Positions 46,971 to 58,618 of a stretch of DNA of 64,000 bases are shown here, in pieces. Every line of letters begins with the position of its first letter. Position 1 is the first letter of the stretch. The position numbers and the translations under genes are program-made. A model generated the notes under the pieces. That model saw nothing but the letters and a program-made list of their open reading frames with translations. It was not told the origin of the DNA and did not search any database. Source of the DNA: Verpa conica (Eukaryota; Ascomycota; Pezizomycetes; Pezizales; Morchellaceae); assembly GCA_033030425.1 (NCBI GenBank), contig JAUFSD010000018.1, positions 1 through 64,000 on the forward strand, in the 5' to 3' direction.

Positions 46971-47122
46971 CAGAGGTTTAAATGGGCCGGCCCGGGCTCA
47001 AAACTAGGGTGGCCCAGCCTGGCCCAATAATTGATTTAGTATGGTGATTGCTGGCCCGGGCCACATAAAAGGTGGCTGGGCCGGCCTGAATTAATTAATG
47101 GGCCGGCCCATTTAAACCTCTG
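46971..47122. mobile_element. 152-bp hAT-like MITE, copy 2, interrupted by element 1
   Basis: Same ends (CAGAGGTTTAAATGGGCC) and length as copy 1 at 19920-20071. To its right is CCACGAGC (47123-47130); the matching CCACGAGC lies at 38888-38895, left of element 1, so the larger element jumped into the first six bases of this MITE and duplicated CAGAGG. Confidence 0.95.
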
Positions 47123-47462
47123 CCACGAGCACCACCTTTGTGGTATACTTTCGGTAATGGTTGCGAAAAGCCCCTCCAATCTATCATAGAGTAGGAACAA
47201 AGATTACTCCTGTCTAGCTATGGCATAGGGTTTATACGAATCTCACGGAAGAAGTGTGAGACGCATCATAATATTCATACAATTAAGGACATAGCCAGGC
47301 TGATGGGGCAGTCCGTCTGTCATAGACACCAGTACCTGACATCTACATACAATAGTCCGTCTACCCCTAGCTCAACTGGTCACAACGCGTGAAACACAAG
47401 GACTGGGCGAACTATAGCCATCTATATTGTACCAAGGACTGATTTTCATGGTGTTGATTAAG

Positions 47463-48005
47463 TCCAAAATTAGTTAAGATATGCTATTACTCGCCTGGAA
47501 CAGAATTTATTGCCGGGATTGTCTTTTCTGGGTACCCAAGCTGCTGTAAAAAAGGCCTTGGCAAGGGGTCTTCCAGCATTATATTCTGAAAGAATTGTCC
47601 TCCCGGGGGCAAATACAGGGTTTGAGAGTGCTCTGAATACTACCAGCAATTCTATAATTTATAGTGACATGAGTCCATTCTAGTAGGTTTCTTGATACGT
47701 AGATATCTTGTTTAACCTTTACCGACGCAGTTTTGACTTTATTGAATACTCATAAGTTTACTGCTGCATTATTTAATTACCACAATGATATGATAGAACT
47801 ATTGCTGTACCTTGATTTTCTAAGTCTTAAAACCCCTCGGGCTACTTTTATTGATGTAAGATCTTATACCCTATATAGTTTAGATATATCTTTTTCTGGT
47901 ATGCTTAGTAAACATATTATCAAACTACCTGTAGAATATTTTGAATATGAGTCCCCATCTACTTTAGATAGGTGGTGTCTGCTGAAATTCCAAAAGGATA
48001 TATGA
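47463..48005 (+). pseudogene. Unassigned open fragments, possibly a decayed gene
   Basis: A 70-codon frame at about 47478-47680 (RYAITRLEQNLLPGLSFLG) and a 90-codon frame at 47733-48005 (LLNTHKFTAALFNYHNDMIE) lie close together on the plus strand with coding-like composition. No family was recognised and no intron joins them with confidence. Confidence 0.25.
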
Positions 48006-48009
48006 ATAC

Positions 48010-49466
48010 CCTCCAGTAGACAAGAGAAGAGGTGTAGGGTTGTCACTCAGAAGGGTGGATGGTGGATATGATAGTACTAGTTGGGTCTAGGAGGCAAGTT
48101 AATCCCCCACTCGCACCGGAAAAAGTTAAATAACACTAGCCCATGTGTAAGTCCTTGTCCTTCTTCGGTATTTATACGCTCCTACCTGACTTCAATAACT
48201 ATGTAAAGTCAAATATGATAGTACTACTGGCACTCTATCTACAATATATCTCGTAATAGAGAAAAGAGTAACAGCGAGTTTTACTAGGGACGTTATCACC
48301 CCCCAGAAGCAATATTCATACCCTCGGCTTACATGGATTTGTCTCATGCCCAGAGTTCTTGTACTTGGTTCATAACTACACTGCGTTTTACTTCGCTGTG
48401 TTGTAGCGGGATTTCTGTGCACGGGATGGTCGCGGGGGTCTGTTATTATTACTCAACCAACACAGATTCTAGGGGAGTAATGGATGGGACCTCCAAAAAA
48501 ATCTGAAAGGTATTGTATTATACCGCTAAACATCTTTGGGTTACGGTATGTCAGTCAAGCCTACTGGTCTTGTGGAATAAACCTCATTTTTGGTGAGATC
48601 AAGGTCCGTAGAGCTAGAGCATTCTTAGTTATATCGAGCACATGATCACATATTCTTAGGCAGAAGTTCCCAATACCATATAGTAGACAGCTTTTTTGTC
48701 TTGATAGTCTTAAATGGCATCCAGAAGAGATGTTTCGGGCCTTCTTTGACCAGGCCTGGTGCTCATGCAGAACCTCAAAGCTTAACATTGAGCCGCATCC
48801 TTAGCGCCAAGTCACAATCCTCTGCCCTCAGGAAACCTCTGCAGACAGACAACGATCCAGAGGTCAGCATATACCCTACCACCACCCAAACATCACAGCT
48901 ACCGTTGGATCTATCTAGTACACAAGTTCAAATATAAATCTCCCGCTAAGATAGATATTTTCAGAATTCAAGTCGATATTCCACCTACAGTGCTCACAGT
49001 CAGCAGCAGCTCTCAACCTAGCACCTATAAGGCCCTAGGTAAACTTAAAGATATACCTATTATACTATCCTTTGCTGATATTGCAGTGGCTGATAGAGAT
49101 AATCTTCCTCACATCCCCGGCGACAGCTGAATTATACCGCGCACCGGAGTTCCTTTCTCGGTCCGGGCCTTGCTAACTAGGTCAGTGCTTGAGAAAAACA
49201 AAAAGGGCGGGGAAACCATAAATTCATCTCACAAACAGGCTTAGTCTACTACCACGCCTACCAAGATTGCGCTGGTGAAGCGGGATCCGACACAAATCTG
49301 CTTGGGCGCTCAGAAGGGGCTAGATAAAATTTCCTAGAAAGCTCCACTTCCCACTTCCCGCCGGGTATAACTACTCAAATTATTTTCCCATTGTTTCTGA
49401 AAATCAGGATTACTTATTCCTGTCTAGAGTATACGATTCTCCTCACTCCGTGCTGAGTATAAATTT
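48010..49466. other. No gene recognised
   Basis: A plus-strand frame at 48701-48937 continues loosely to about 49125 (LGKLKDIPIILSF) with frame changes; it might be a decayed exon. Otherwise nothing. Confidence 0.35.
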
Positions 49467-49858
49467 CAGTGTTCGCAACCGTCCGGGGCCCCGCTGTAAC
49501 CGTAGGACTGGACGGACTATGAGCTATAGTCCGTCCCGGGCTGCATTCTCCTGGACTACGGGGGACTATAAGGCCCTGCGGGGCCCTGTGGGCGTTTGGC
49601 AAGAGATATTTTGCACCATTCTAGGGATAAAAGCATATAATATCCGCTAGAAATTACTGCCTAAGCAAGAGTAGGTAGCCGTTTTGGGGTAAATCAACCC
49701 TAGCCCTGAGGTCTTGGCGCCCTGTAGGGCCCATGTAGTCCATAGTCCCCGTTCCTTACGCCCTGGACCGCCCCGAAGAGAGGCTGGGACGGACTATAGA
49801 GTCGTAGGGCGTCCAGTTCTAGCCTCAAGACGGACGGACTGCCCCGTTGCGAACACTG
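49467..49858. mobile_element. 392-bp TIR element with CAGTGTTCGCAAC ends
   Basis: Ends CAGTGTTCGCAAC and GTTGCGAACACTG are exact inverses (13 bp). The interior is G+C-rich and contains palindromes such as gactatgagctatagtc. The CAGTG start is hAT-like, but the 8-bp flanks do not match. A degraded relative is at about 12290-12350. Confidence 0.7.
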
Positions 49859-50159
49859 CAACGGACCACTTATGAGATACCGCTAACTTGGTATGAATAC
49901 GACCTATTTCATTCATAATGTGCCCGTCTTTGAGGAAGAGGGGTCTTAGAAGGTCGGAGCCATAATTTTGGCATTCTCTGATAATTTAGGAGAGGAAAAC
50001 AGCGTCGCCTTGAGGACTCCTGTGAGCAGCGCGGGGGTAGCAAAAGCGAAGGGAGCAGCAGCTCCTACACGGGCAGGAATGAAGGTGTAAGGAGTTGCGG
50101 ATGGGAGCTTGGAGGGTTAAGGAGAACATTGTGTTTTGGGGTTACTATGAGATTGTGGG

Positions 50160-50940
50160 AAGCGGAACAGTGTATATATTCTAGCCCTTTGGGAGGACGT
50201 TCCTGTCGGGGGGACATCCTTCATATAGGCAATAACATACAAGAACCCCTAGCTACAAAAAAACCCTCAGAACAAAGCCCCCAATCCCCTACAGCTACAA
50301 TAAAGCAATATATAAATCTAAAAAAATCTAAAAATCTAATTCAAGATAGATAAATGTTTTCTAGCTATTATTCCTATTTTTTTGAGTGTATGGCGCGCGC
50401 AGACTTAAATGTGCTAGCCGAGTTCGGGTGTGGAACAGCAACCCACACCAAATCTTAGCCAAACTTCAATAATCTGGGCATGCAAAAAATAAAAAAAAAT
50501 CCTACAAGCTCAAGTGTATGCTCAACAGAAAACAAACACTACCAATATATGATCCCAGTGGAGTTTTTCCTCTAGTATACCCCTTCTTACTTGTTAGGCT
50601 ATATGTAGCATCCATCATGTCTAAGTATTTCTAGGAATGGTTCCATTTGGCACTTTCTACAGCCAAAAATGAAGTTTTATTCCACAACAACTACACATGC
50701 CAAAGCTTAACAAAAAGATATGGAGCTTTATTGATGCTATACAAGGCCACATATCTTTTTGTTAGTCTTTTGGCTGGCTGTGAGGGCCGGAATATCGGCT
50801 GAAATTTTGCGTCACATTTAAGACTGCGCGCGCCATACCTGTATTTCTTGGGCTATATTTTTTTGGCTTGCTCATTAAGGGGACGTCCCCCCGATAGGTA
50901 CGTCCTCCCAATGGGCCGGAAAATATATATGGTTTTCTTA
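50160..50940. mobile_element. Foldback element of about 0.8 kb
   Basis: The arm at 50171-50225 (ttgggaggacgttcct, tcggggggacatcc) is inverted at 50873-50925, and a second arm pair, tatggcgcgcgcagacttaaatgtg at 50386-50410, is inverted at 50815-50843. A third pair (taacaaaaagatatg) lies at about 50707 and 50755. The nested inverted pairs suggest a single foldback element. No coding frame is convincing. Confidence 0.6.
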
Positions 50941-50969
50941 AGATGATCTGGATTAGATTAGAATGAATT

Positions 50970-51850
50970 AATGAATTAATCATAGGTATATACAGCCCCT
51001 AGGCTATGGCACTTCTCACACTATCGCACTAACAAACAAAAGCAAAAGCAAAACAAAACAAAACAACCTAAACATCTTGACCCCATGCATCTCTCTTTTC
51101 CCAGTCGTAGTCTAAGCCCCTACTCTGCGTTATTCTTGTCTCTGCTTCATAGACATAACCCGGGTCCTCCTCCTCTTTCAATGGCCAGTGTATCTCAAAG
51201 CACCCGTAGTCAATCATACCCATTTCTCTTACTTTGTTTGCCGTTGGATTAGATTAGAGGATCAGTAGCTATAATCCCACTACAGCCATTATCTAACCCT
51301 CAATTAGACCTCTGCTTACTATGGATAACGCCTATGGAATACCATGAATGAGGGAGGGAGAAGGAAGGGAAAAGGTAAAGCACACCTAACCCTTTTTAGA
51401 TATCCAATCTATGATCATGTGACCGGCTGAACCAACTATAAACGTAAAGTAATGAATGAATTAACCGCAAATATATAGTACAAACGGAAAGCCCTAAAAG
51501 ACTTGTGCCGAAAAAATATCAACTCGCTACAGAAGATTGTGGGGGTGTGGGGGAATCTAGTTCTAGTATATACCCTACATACAGCCTTATTACGGATAAT
51601 ATATTAGGGGGGGAAATATAAATAGCCCAATCATTGAATATTTCTAGCTGAAAAATCTACTAAATAACTCTTTTCTGTGATTCTCACTAAGAAAAGATCC
51701 TCTGAAATTCTACCAGCGGTGGAGCGAATTCTACTACAGTTATGAGATAGCACGTTTGGAGTAAGTAACCCTTGTCAATTTGAATTTTCAACTATATTCT
51801 CCACAGTAAATGAAAGCTAGCCCTTTCCCACCGCCCCCACACCTTGTGTA
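50970..51850. other. No gene recognised
   Basis: No supported frame. It is downstream of the TUDOR-like gene. Confidence 0.45.
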
Positions 51851-51852
51851 GA

Positions 51853-52161
51853 TCAAGTAGTGATACCAACAATATTGCTCTCCTGTATGATCACCTCTGT
51901 TGAGTCGTTCTCAGGCTTGATCTTTAATTTAGGTTGGTTTTTAGCGTATAGACACTTGAAGTTTATACAATGAGGTATGAGGGAGATATATACCCTGTAG
52001 CTCTGCTGGTTACCATCGAAAGGAGGAAGCTGCTTGATAGTACCGACATGCTCAGCTGTAGAGATATATTTTAGAATATAAAAATCCATAAATAAATAGG
52101 GTACCTGTAACTTACTGCCATCCTTCTTGTATTTAACCTTGTCGCCTACTTTATAGACCAT
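51853..52161 (-). CDS. HVA1-type TUDOR small protein
   Basis: Start MVYKVGDKVKYKKDG at 52161. Splicing at 52104-52056 (49 nt) joins SKLQ to AEHVGTIKQLPPF, and a second candidate intron at 51993-51922 (72 nt, in frame, GT..AG) joins QQSYR to IKPENDSTEVIIQESNIV. The spliced protein of about 62 residues has the layout of the HVA1 TUDOR-type domain: KVGDxVxYK, GxI, then a YR-x-KPEN turn and IxESNIV end, which fits this family's usual size. These proteins occur in bacteria and fungi as small single-domain proteins of unknown function. Leaving the second intron unspliced would keep the frame, so the splice is inferred from the match. Confidence 0.7.
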   Translation of the reverse strand: MVYKVGDKVKYKKDGSKLQVPYLFMDFYILKYISTAEHVGTIKQLPPFDGNQQSYRVYISLIPHCINFKCLYAKNQPKLKIKPENDSTEVIIQESNIVGITT

Positions 52162-52164
52162 CGT

Positions 52165-53130
52165 TGTTAAATTTCTCTAGGAGTAGGAGATAGAAATATT
52201 TTTATGCTTGTTCCGTGGAAGAAGAGAGGTATTGTGCTAGAAATAGTGATTTCTATGGACGATGAGGGAGCTTTGAACGAAGTGGGCAGATCCAATGTAT
52301 TTAAGCATAATCCAAAGGACAATGCAAATATCCAAGAAAGATTTCTATTATGGAGGTTGCCTTAAAATTGATACCCTCAGCTCCCAAAACTCCGGTATGA
52401 TTTAGGTCCCCTGAACACTAATATCACGTACGCCACCTGTTTATTTTGTTTTTTCTTCTCCCATTAATTACATGAACCTTTCAGTTATGGTAATCCTCCA
52501 CTTCCAGCCCTAATCTTTAAACACAAATACGTCACGCTACATCGTATCCTTTTCCAGCACCTCCGTTCTCAATTCGACTTTTTATTCCGCATTTTCTTCG
52601 TCACCACGCTCCAGTTCCCCTCTTCCCCAAACGTACGTCACCTGTGAAATCCCGGTTGCCTGAAAATATCATCATCTCACCCGCGGAACTCCGCTTCGAT
52701 TTAGGTAAGTCAAAATTGATACCACACCACAAAGATTTTGTGTGATGCGGGCTGCCTGAAAACCCAAATGTAATGCCTCATACAACAGAACTGCTCTGCG
52801 TTGTGAGTATAGATCCACTAGTTATCCAGAGATAGCAATCCTATGTGTACAATATCCGGTAGTTCTACATTGGGTATGATTTTATATAAATGCTCTAACC
52901 TATTAGGCGCACTAGTGGCATGTCAGCGGGGTAGTAGTGTTAAATTCATTGGTCTATATCAAGGGGCAAATACCAATATTTACCCCATATATGTAACGAC
53001 TCGATTTAACAGCATGATGCAACTATACAACTCAGCAAAGAAAGAAAGGAAAAAAGAAAAAAAAGAAAAAAAGAACGCCAAGATGACGCACGCGTTTTTT
53101 CAGAGGGTTTATAAGGCTCTGGTTAAACAG
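52165..53130. other. No gene recognised
   Basis: Spacer upstream of the TUDOR-like gene; only short frames. Confidence 0.45.
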
Positions 53131-53132
53131 TA

Positions 53133-53250
53133 TACTCGTAAATCGCTGATGTTTGTGGAATGGACTGCTATTGCATACCATACAAAAATGTACCAGGTCT
53201 GTGATTTTATATATATAGTATGCAATATCATGGATGTTCTTATAATACCT
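53133..53250. mobile_element. Foldback MITE, second copy of the 9.3-kb element
   Basis: Begins tactcgtaaatcgctgatg and contains ggaatggactgctattgcat, as at 9267-9393; the right arm is partly degraded. Confidence 0.6.
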
Positions 53251-53254
53251 CATA

Positions 53255-54505
53255 CAGTTTTATTTTACCCTTTATTGGGCAGATAGCCAAAGTAGCATTG
53301 GATTGTAGGAGGATTTGCAAACTTATCCCCCCTGATGTTTTATTGTCGGTTAAGATCACCGCCGCCTGCTTTTGAGGCCCATGTCTGTTCGACCACTTAT
53401 TGGGCCTAAAAACATTAACTTTTACGTAACTGTATTACGTTACAGATATTTCCAGAGCGTGGTAAAAGGTAGCGTCATACCTATCTTACCAGCGCACATT
53501 ATCAGTTTAAGCCATTAGTAAAATCTTAGAATTATATTCTTTTAGCCTCTGTTGGGTCAGACTTAATGTATCACTACAGCCCTTTTAATCTAGAGTACTT
53601 AAAACCAATATCCTACACCCTAGGGGCATATCATATTTGTAAATACTAGTCAGTAGTATAGCACTCCAGTTATCTTATTCTGCAACTACGAGTATGGGGA
53701 ACAGAACTTATGATAGAGGAAACTGAGTTTTTATGGAAAATGCCAGTTATCTTTGATTAAGGGCCTGACTGTTTATTCCCATAATAGTCATTAATGCCCA
53801 TCAGTATCCAGTGCATGGTCGTTACGGTTTTGCTCAATGTCGTTTCTATTACATGAGTTATACGCGAATATAAATAGGAGAGTGATATATCAAGCTTAGC
53901 GTAGCAGTTCTTAAATACCCAACCAGTTTCTTGAATCTCCCTCCACTTGTTATTTTTAAGATATTGCACTAACAGCAAGGGAAGAAATGAACCTGAATTT
54001 CTCAATAGTCAATAGTCCAGTTAGAAACATCACGAGTATTGATCTACGCTACCATATGAACCTTAATGAACTTCATAGAAATTTATTTTACAGAGCAATA
54101 AACTGGTAGAAAGACTGCTTGGAGCATGTCCCGAACACAGCTGATATTTCCACTAAAAAATACTTAATTATAGGTAGTAATCAAGTCAACAATATTACCA
54201 AAGCCTTTGCTATAATATGGTGAGTCAAAAATTATAGCATCGTTTTTTTCAAGCCCACATAGTGTCTAAAACTCACAGTAATACACAAAAAGACCCACTT
54301 CATTCAGAGTGCACACCAACCTCACCCATCACACACACATGCAAATACCTACTCCACCACAGTTAAGGCCTCCGGTATATTTGTAAGCCAAAACTTTGTG
54401 AGGGATGTTAATAAATGAACCTAGTAAGTAAATAGGATCCGCCATCTTACTAAATCTTAGGATGACGTCTCTGGCCAGATAATCAGGGGCTACGTCTCAA
54501 CGTTT
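53255..54505. other. No gene recognised
   Basis: AT-rich. A minus-strand frame at 53757-54005 has no identifiable features. Confidence 0.4.
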
Positions 54506-54512
54506 GTTCGCC

Positions 54513-55410
54513 CTATATTTCACAGGCTTCCCGACCCAAAAATACATCCGGTTCACCCGCCTCACGTTCTTCCATCAACCTCGAAACACTTTCATCTACC
54601 GCCCAGCAGCATCGATCAGCCCACTTTTGCCGGTGGAAAAAATAGCAAGCGCAGTCTATACTCACCCTATCAAGGATAATAGTTCTACAGATTGGGCACT
54701 GCACTCTTCTCTGCCCTAAAACACCCTTCTCTTTGATCCCCATGTTATCGCAGCATAACTACCCCACCCTTTAGAACGCTTCCATCTTGCTAAGGTGGGA
54801 AGTTAATGACACACCATACACAGTGCCAAATGCTTACAAGGCATAACCACCATATCTGCAACCTGATCATAGCACACAATGCATGTGGTATCGACTTTCG
54901 TCTCCCCCGCTACTAAGGCTTTTTCATGGCCTATTCGAGCACACCTTATCCTTAGTTCCTTCTGGATTGTTAAAATTCTTTCAAGTGCAGTATCGACGAG
55001 TGGCTTCTGTTTCTCTGCTTCTCTATCGTCGTAGTCGGGTACAATCTTACTAAAGAGCTCAAGAAGAACAGAGGCTTCCTCAGCGAGCTCTCTAAGACTG
55101 GTAGGTTTCGGTAGGTGCTTTGGAGTAGGGAGATCCCCGGTGCTTCTGCTTGAGACTGAGGGCCTAGACGTTGTAAGTCCATGATTCTGCCTACCCCCTT
55201 GTCGCCTATTCTGCCCGCGGTGGGATTCTCCACTAGATAGTGTTTGTCGGGCGACAAAAGAAGACGATTCGTTGACTCTGTATACTGGAGGCTCTGCAGG
55301 TATTGACCTTAGTAGACCTTGCCGCTGACGTTTTTCCGCTCTTGCTGGGGTCTGTGTTGGTTCCAGGACATGAATTGATATTCTTTGGGTCTTCGTGAGT
55401 AGATTGAATA
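54513..55410 (-). CDS. Probable RING-HC ubiquitin ligase
   Basis: A minus-strand frame from about 55410 to 54820 encodes an R-, Q- and S-rich N-terminal part, a helical region (LRELAEEASVLLELFSKIV) and then CIVCYDQVADMVVMPCKHLALCMVC, the first half of a RING finger. About 80 nt further on the frame at 54743-54513 gives QCPICRTIILDRVSIDC, the final CPIC pair. An intron must join them (acceptor ttttag at about 54717), but the donor that keeps the second LCxxC cysteine was not found, so the model is uncertain or the gene is damaged. Start not determined: no ATG in the first exon. C-terminal RING proteins of this shape act as E3 ligases; substrate unknown. Confidence 0.5.
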
Positions 55411-55419
55411 CTCACACAC

Positions 55420-56082
55420 TACTTTTCTCACGCTCTATTGTTGATGGATGAGTGCCTACCTAAACAAAACCCATGCAAGCATCCCTGAGTAAAGGGGGAG
55501 AAGAGAATAATTCATCAAGCTATCCTACCAAGCAAGAATCAATCGCCCGTTCCGTGGAAATAGAATGCAGTCTCACCTATATATCAAATGCTAGAAGCCA
55601 CGGCAGGGCTTTAATGTGTATGTGGCGGTAACTGTCCCTGAGGAACGAAGCCTACAAGACCAAGCCCCCCGGCATGTGCATATATCAACCCTAACCCACA
55701 CATTGGCTGCCTGATTATTAGTCAAGTATTGGTAACCACATAGTAAAGCCCAGTGTCAGGTCACGCTCAACTCTCTTGGCACTAAAGGCACTTCTTCTTT
55801 GAAAGAGCAGAGAATTAAATGTAATGTATGATGATTCTCTTCTCTTGCCACCATGAGAGAAGATATATGTAACTATAGCGTGCCAAGTCCCACAAACAAG
55901 CCACATCATGGCATGACACCCAGCGTAGCTTATATTATGGTCTTATATATAGTTGGAATAGAGCACACTATTAACCACTAATACTAGTTACTTAGCGCTT
56001 TTATTAGCGTGCTACTCACATATAAAAATAATAAATAATAACCATGATGTAAAATACATTAGTACGCCCAAGCCCTATGTTA
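55420..56082. other. No gene recognised
   Basis: Spacer; presumably contains the 5' part of the RING gene. Confidence 0.35.
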
Positions 56083-56224
56083 GTACTACGCCTGCGGGGG
56101 TAAGTCTCTGGACAGTGGCAGTGGTGGCACCATCTCCCTCACGCGAAATTATTGGCTATTTCCTAGGCGAAGCCTGTGCCACCACAGCCAGGTGTCCAGA
56201 GACTTACCCTCACAGGCGTAGTAC
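56083..56224. mobile_element. 142-bp hairpin MITE
   Basis: The left arm gtactacgcctgcgggggta and the inverse of the right arm gtactacgcctgtgagggta match over about 48 bp with a few differences. No coding content. Confidence 0.75.
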
Positions 56225-56229
56225 ACTCC

Positions 56230-57463
56230 TCAGTAGCACTCATATCAAGCGAATATAGCAGTCTAAGGCTCAAAGATCTAAAACTGATATCGTTTCTCAT
56301 GGAAGGAAGTAATATTCTTCACACCCACATCCCACTCTTATTATCCTACAGATGCCACCTCTACCATCATATCTTCCAGAAGGCCCTTGCCGTTAATCAT
56401 TTGACTAACTATCTAACTAGAATATTACAACTTAATACGTATATAGCCTTGGTGACGATACCTAGAACATCCCCCTTTTCTAGTGTAGCAGAATGAGGTG
56501 AATAAATAAAGAGATACTCTCTACTATGTGGATTTTATTTTTATGTTTACTTCACTATTTTACTTTAGAGTGACGGAGTAAGAATACCTTGGCCGATAGG
56601 CCCTATGTATTCATTCATTCCACTATGTAGGTTAGGGCTACGACATTATACCGCAACCCAACTATATATGTATTCCTTCTCATAGCTGTAACCCACAAGA
56701 CCAGATTAGTAAAATCCAACAAGGCTTCAATTAGCCCAAAGATCCGACTAACCATAGACTACCTTAATTGATAATAAATATGCATACGGTCAGAATCCAC
56801 CTGCCAGCTTTCAAACTATTAACCACACAATATTCACACAAATACCCACCCTAGAGACTCCCATTTCTAAATTCTTTTTGCAAACTTGCACTATTGCTTT
56901 GTCCCCTGGAAACCCCGGACACCAGCGGTGCCGCCAGCAGTGATACATCACACCCCCAACCATACCTACCTTACATCCCAAAGCGCCCATAGAAAATAAA
57001 CTAGACACATATAGTCAAAAGTAATACTACATTTGCCCACTCCTAACTACAAGAGGATTTCGAGGACATAGACAAGAGTGTACAGGCATCAAATTACTTG
57101 CACTTGATAAAGTACGCAATCCAATGGTGCATCAAGTCCGTAGAGAAGACATTGGGCACGCCACCATGATTTTGGCCTCCCTTTATTTTCGAGGAGGGGT
57201 GGTGAAGATAGTAAGAGCGCCCGGAGGCTGCTTGCTGATTCGCGGGAATGGGGGTCGTAGAGTAGGCCTGTGCCGATGGTGGTAAAGAGGGATAGTTGGA
57301 CGGGAGGTATAACAATTGCGAAAGGGTGGGTTAACCATTATATGGTAGAAGGAGTGAGAGCGGAGGTAGAGAGCAGAGGTAGTCGACGGGGCCATTGTGG
57401 GCGTGGTATGGTTGTGCGGTTGTGGAGGTTTCGCTGTGGCGAGATGATGCGGTGTCGACGGGA
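56230..57463. other. No gene recognised
   Basis: Short frames on both strands near 57180-57490 run up to the left end of element 2; element 2 may have landed in a coding region, but this is not shown. Confidence 0.4.
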
Positions 57464-57689
57464 CCCCAGTACGGAGGCCCATAGCGACCAAGGCGAAGTA
57501 AATTCAGAGTGCGAGATTGTGGAGTTGTGAAAATTGAAATTGTGTAATTGTGTAATTGTGTTAGTGAAATTGTGAGGTTGCAGAGTGTCGCTTAGAAATT
57601 AGAATGTGGTTGCTTAGGTATGAGTATTTCTCTGACTGGGTGTAATTTTGAGCATGGGGTCCCGGAGACTCGCTTGCAGCAGGCTCAGG

Positions 57690-57830
57690 CCGGTAACATC
57701 CTACTCAGACCGCGAGCATCCCACTCAGACCGTGAGCATCCCACTCAGACCGTGAGCATCCCACTCAGACAGTGAGCATCCCACTCAGACCGTGAGCATC
57801 CCACTCAGGTAGCAACCATCCCACCTCCTC
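57690..57830. repeat. 20-bp minisatellite
   Basis: The unit gaccgtgagcatcccactca is repeated about five times with degenerate flanking copies. It sits between the left terminus of element 2 and the cargo gene, the same relative place as the 164-bp array of element 1. Confidence 0.85.
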
Positions 57831-57911
57831 AGTGCGCAACCATCTCACCTCTCTAGTGCACAACCATCATCGCTACACCACATCCTGCTGTACCAGTACC
57901 ACCAACACTCA

Positions 57912-58514
57912 ATGTCCAAATCTACCCAGTTCCTCCATTCTAATGCACCCTATGGTTTTAAAAAGGATGGCACTCCCAGGATGAGGCGTGCTCCTGGTAC
58001 AGGGCCCCAGTTTAAGGGGAAAACCTCTAAGCCCCTTAAAGCGCCTGCACCACCACCACCTACCTATCAATGCCCCACCAACTGTGGGCTCAGCTTTGCA
58101 GATACTAAGGATCCACAAAATTCTCTGCTAGTGCATGTGAGGTACAAGGCTAAAAAAGGCTGTGAGCTACACCAAACTGAGCTTGATAAAATAGTGGCGG
58201 CCAGAATAACTGATTGTAAGTACAATAATACTTTTTTTAAAAATATTACTAATAAAATCTATATAGCTGAGATACTTAGAGCAAGAAAAAACGCACGCCA
58301 GAGAAGATATAGGAAAAAGAATTTAGAATGGGTTGAGTATAGAAAAAAGCTTTCCCGTGGAAGGGAAAAGGCAAGAGAAATACTTGGAGCTGGTGGTGGC
58401 AGGGAAATGAAAGAAGAAGTAGAAGAAATGGCAGAGGAATTTGTTGAGAAGTGGGATATAGAGTTGGAAGCAAAAAAATTGAAAGAGAATCCGGAAATCA
58501 TTGTGATTGATTGA
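57912..58514 (+). CDS. Element 2 cargo: basic protein with possible zinc-binding motif
   Basis: A single exon of 200 residues, ATG at 57912 (MSKSTQFLHSNAPYGFKK). The first 55 residues are K-, R- and P-rich; next comes CPTNCGLSF..HVRYKAKKGCELH, a C-x3-C..H..C-x2-H layout that might bind zinc in a non-standard way. The remaining part is helical and highly charged (RARKNARQRRYRKKN, then KEEVEEMAEEFVEKW), likely a coiled coil. A nuclear, nucleic-acid-binding protein is plausible. It is inside the element but has no counterpart in element 1. Not recognised as a family. Confidence 0.65.
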   Translation: MSKSTQFLHSNAPYGFKKDGTPRMRRAPGTGPQFKGKTSKPLKAPAPPPPTYQCPTNCGLSFADTKDPQNSLLVHVRYKAKKGCELHQTELDKIVAARITDCKYNNTFFKNITNKIYIAEILRARKNARQRRYRKKNLEWVEYRKKLSRGREKAREILGAGGGREMKEEVEEMAEEFVEKWDIELEAKKLKENPEIIVID

Positions 58515-58618
58515 TAGATAGATAGATATTGTTATAAGTTTTTTCTATTTAAATAAATATTTTTATTCACTAGTAGCTTGAGTACTTATTATCTGCCCTA
58601 AGTACTAACGTTAACGTA

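Noticed and set aside
57690..57830. Possible CRISPR-like array
   Set aside because: 20-bp units are head to tail without unique spacers; simple minisatellite in a eukaryotic transposon.
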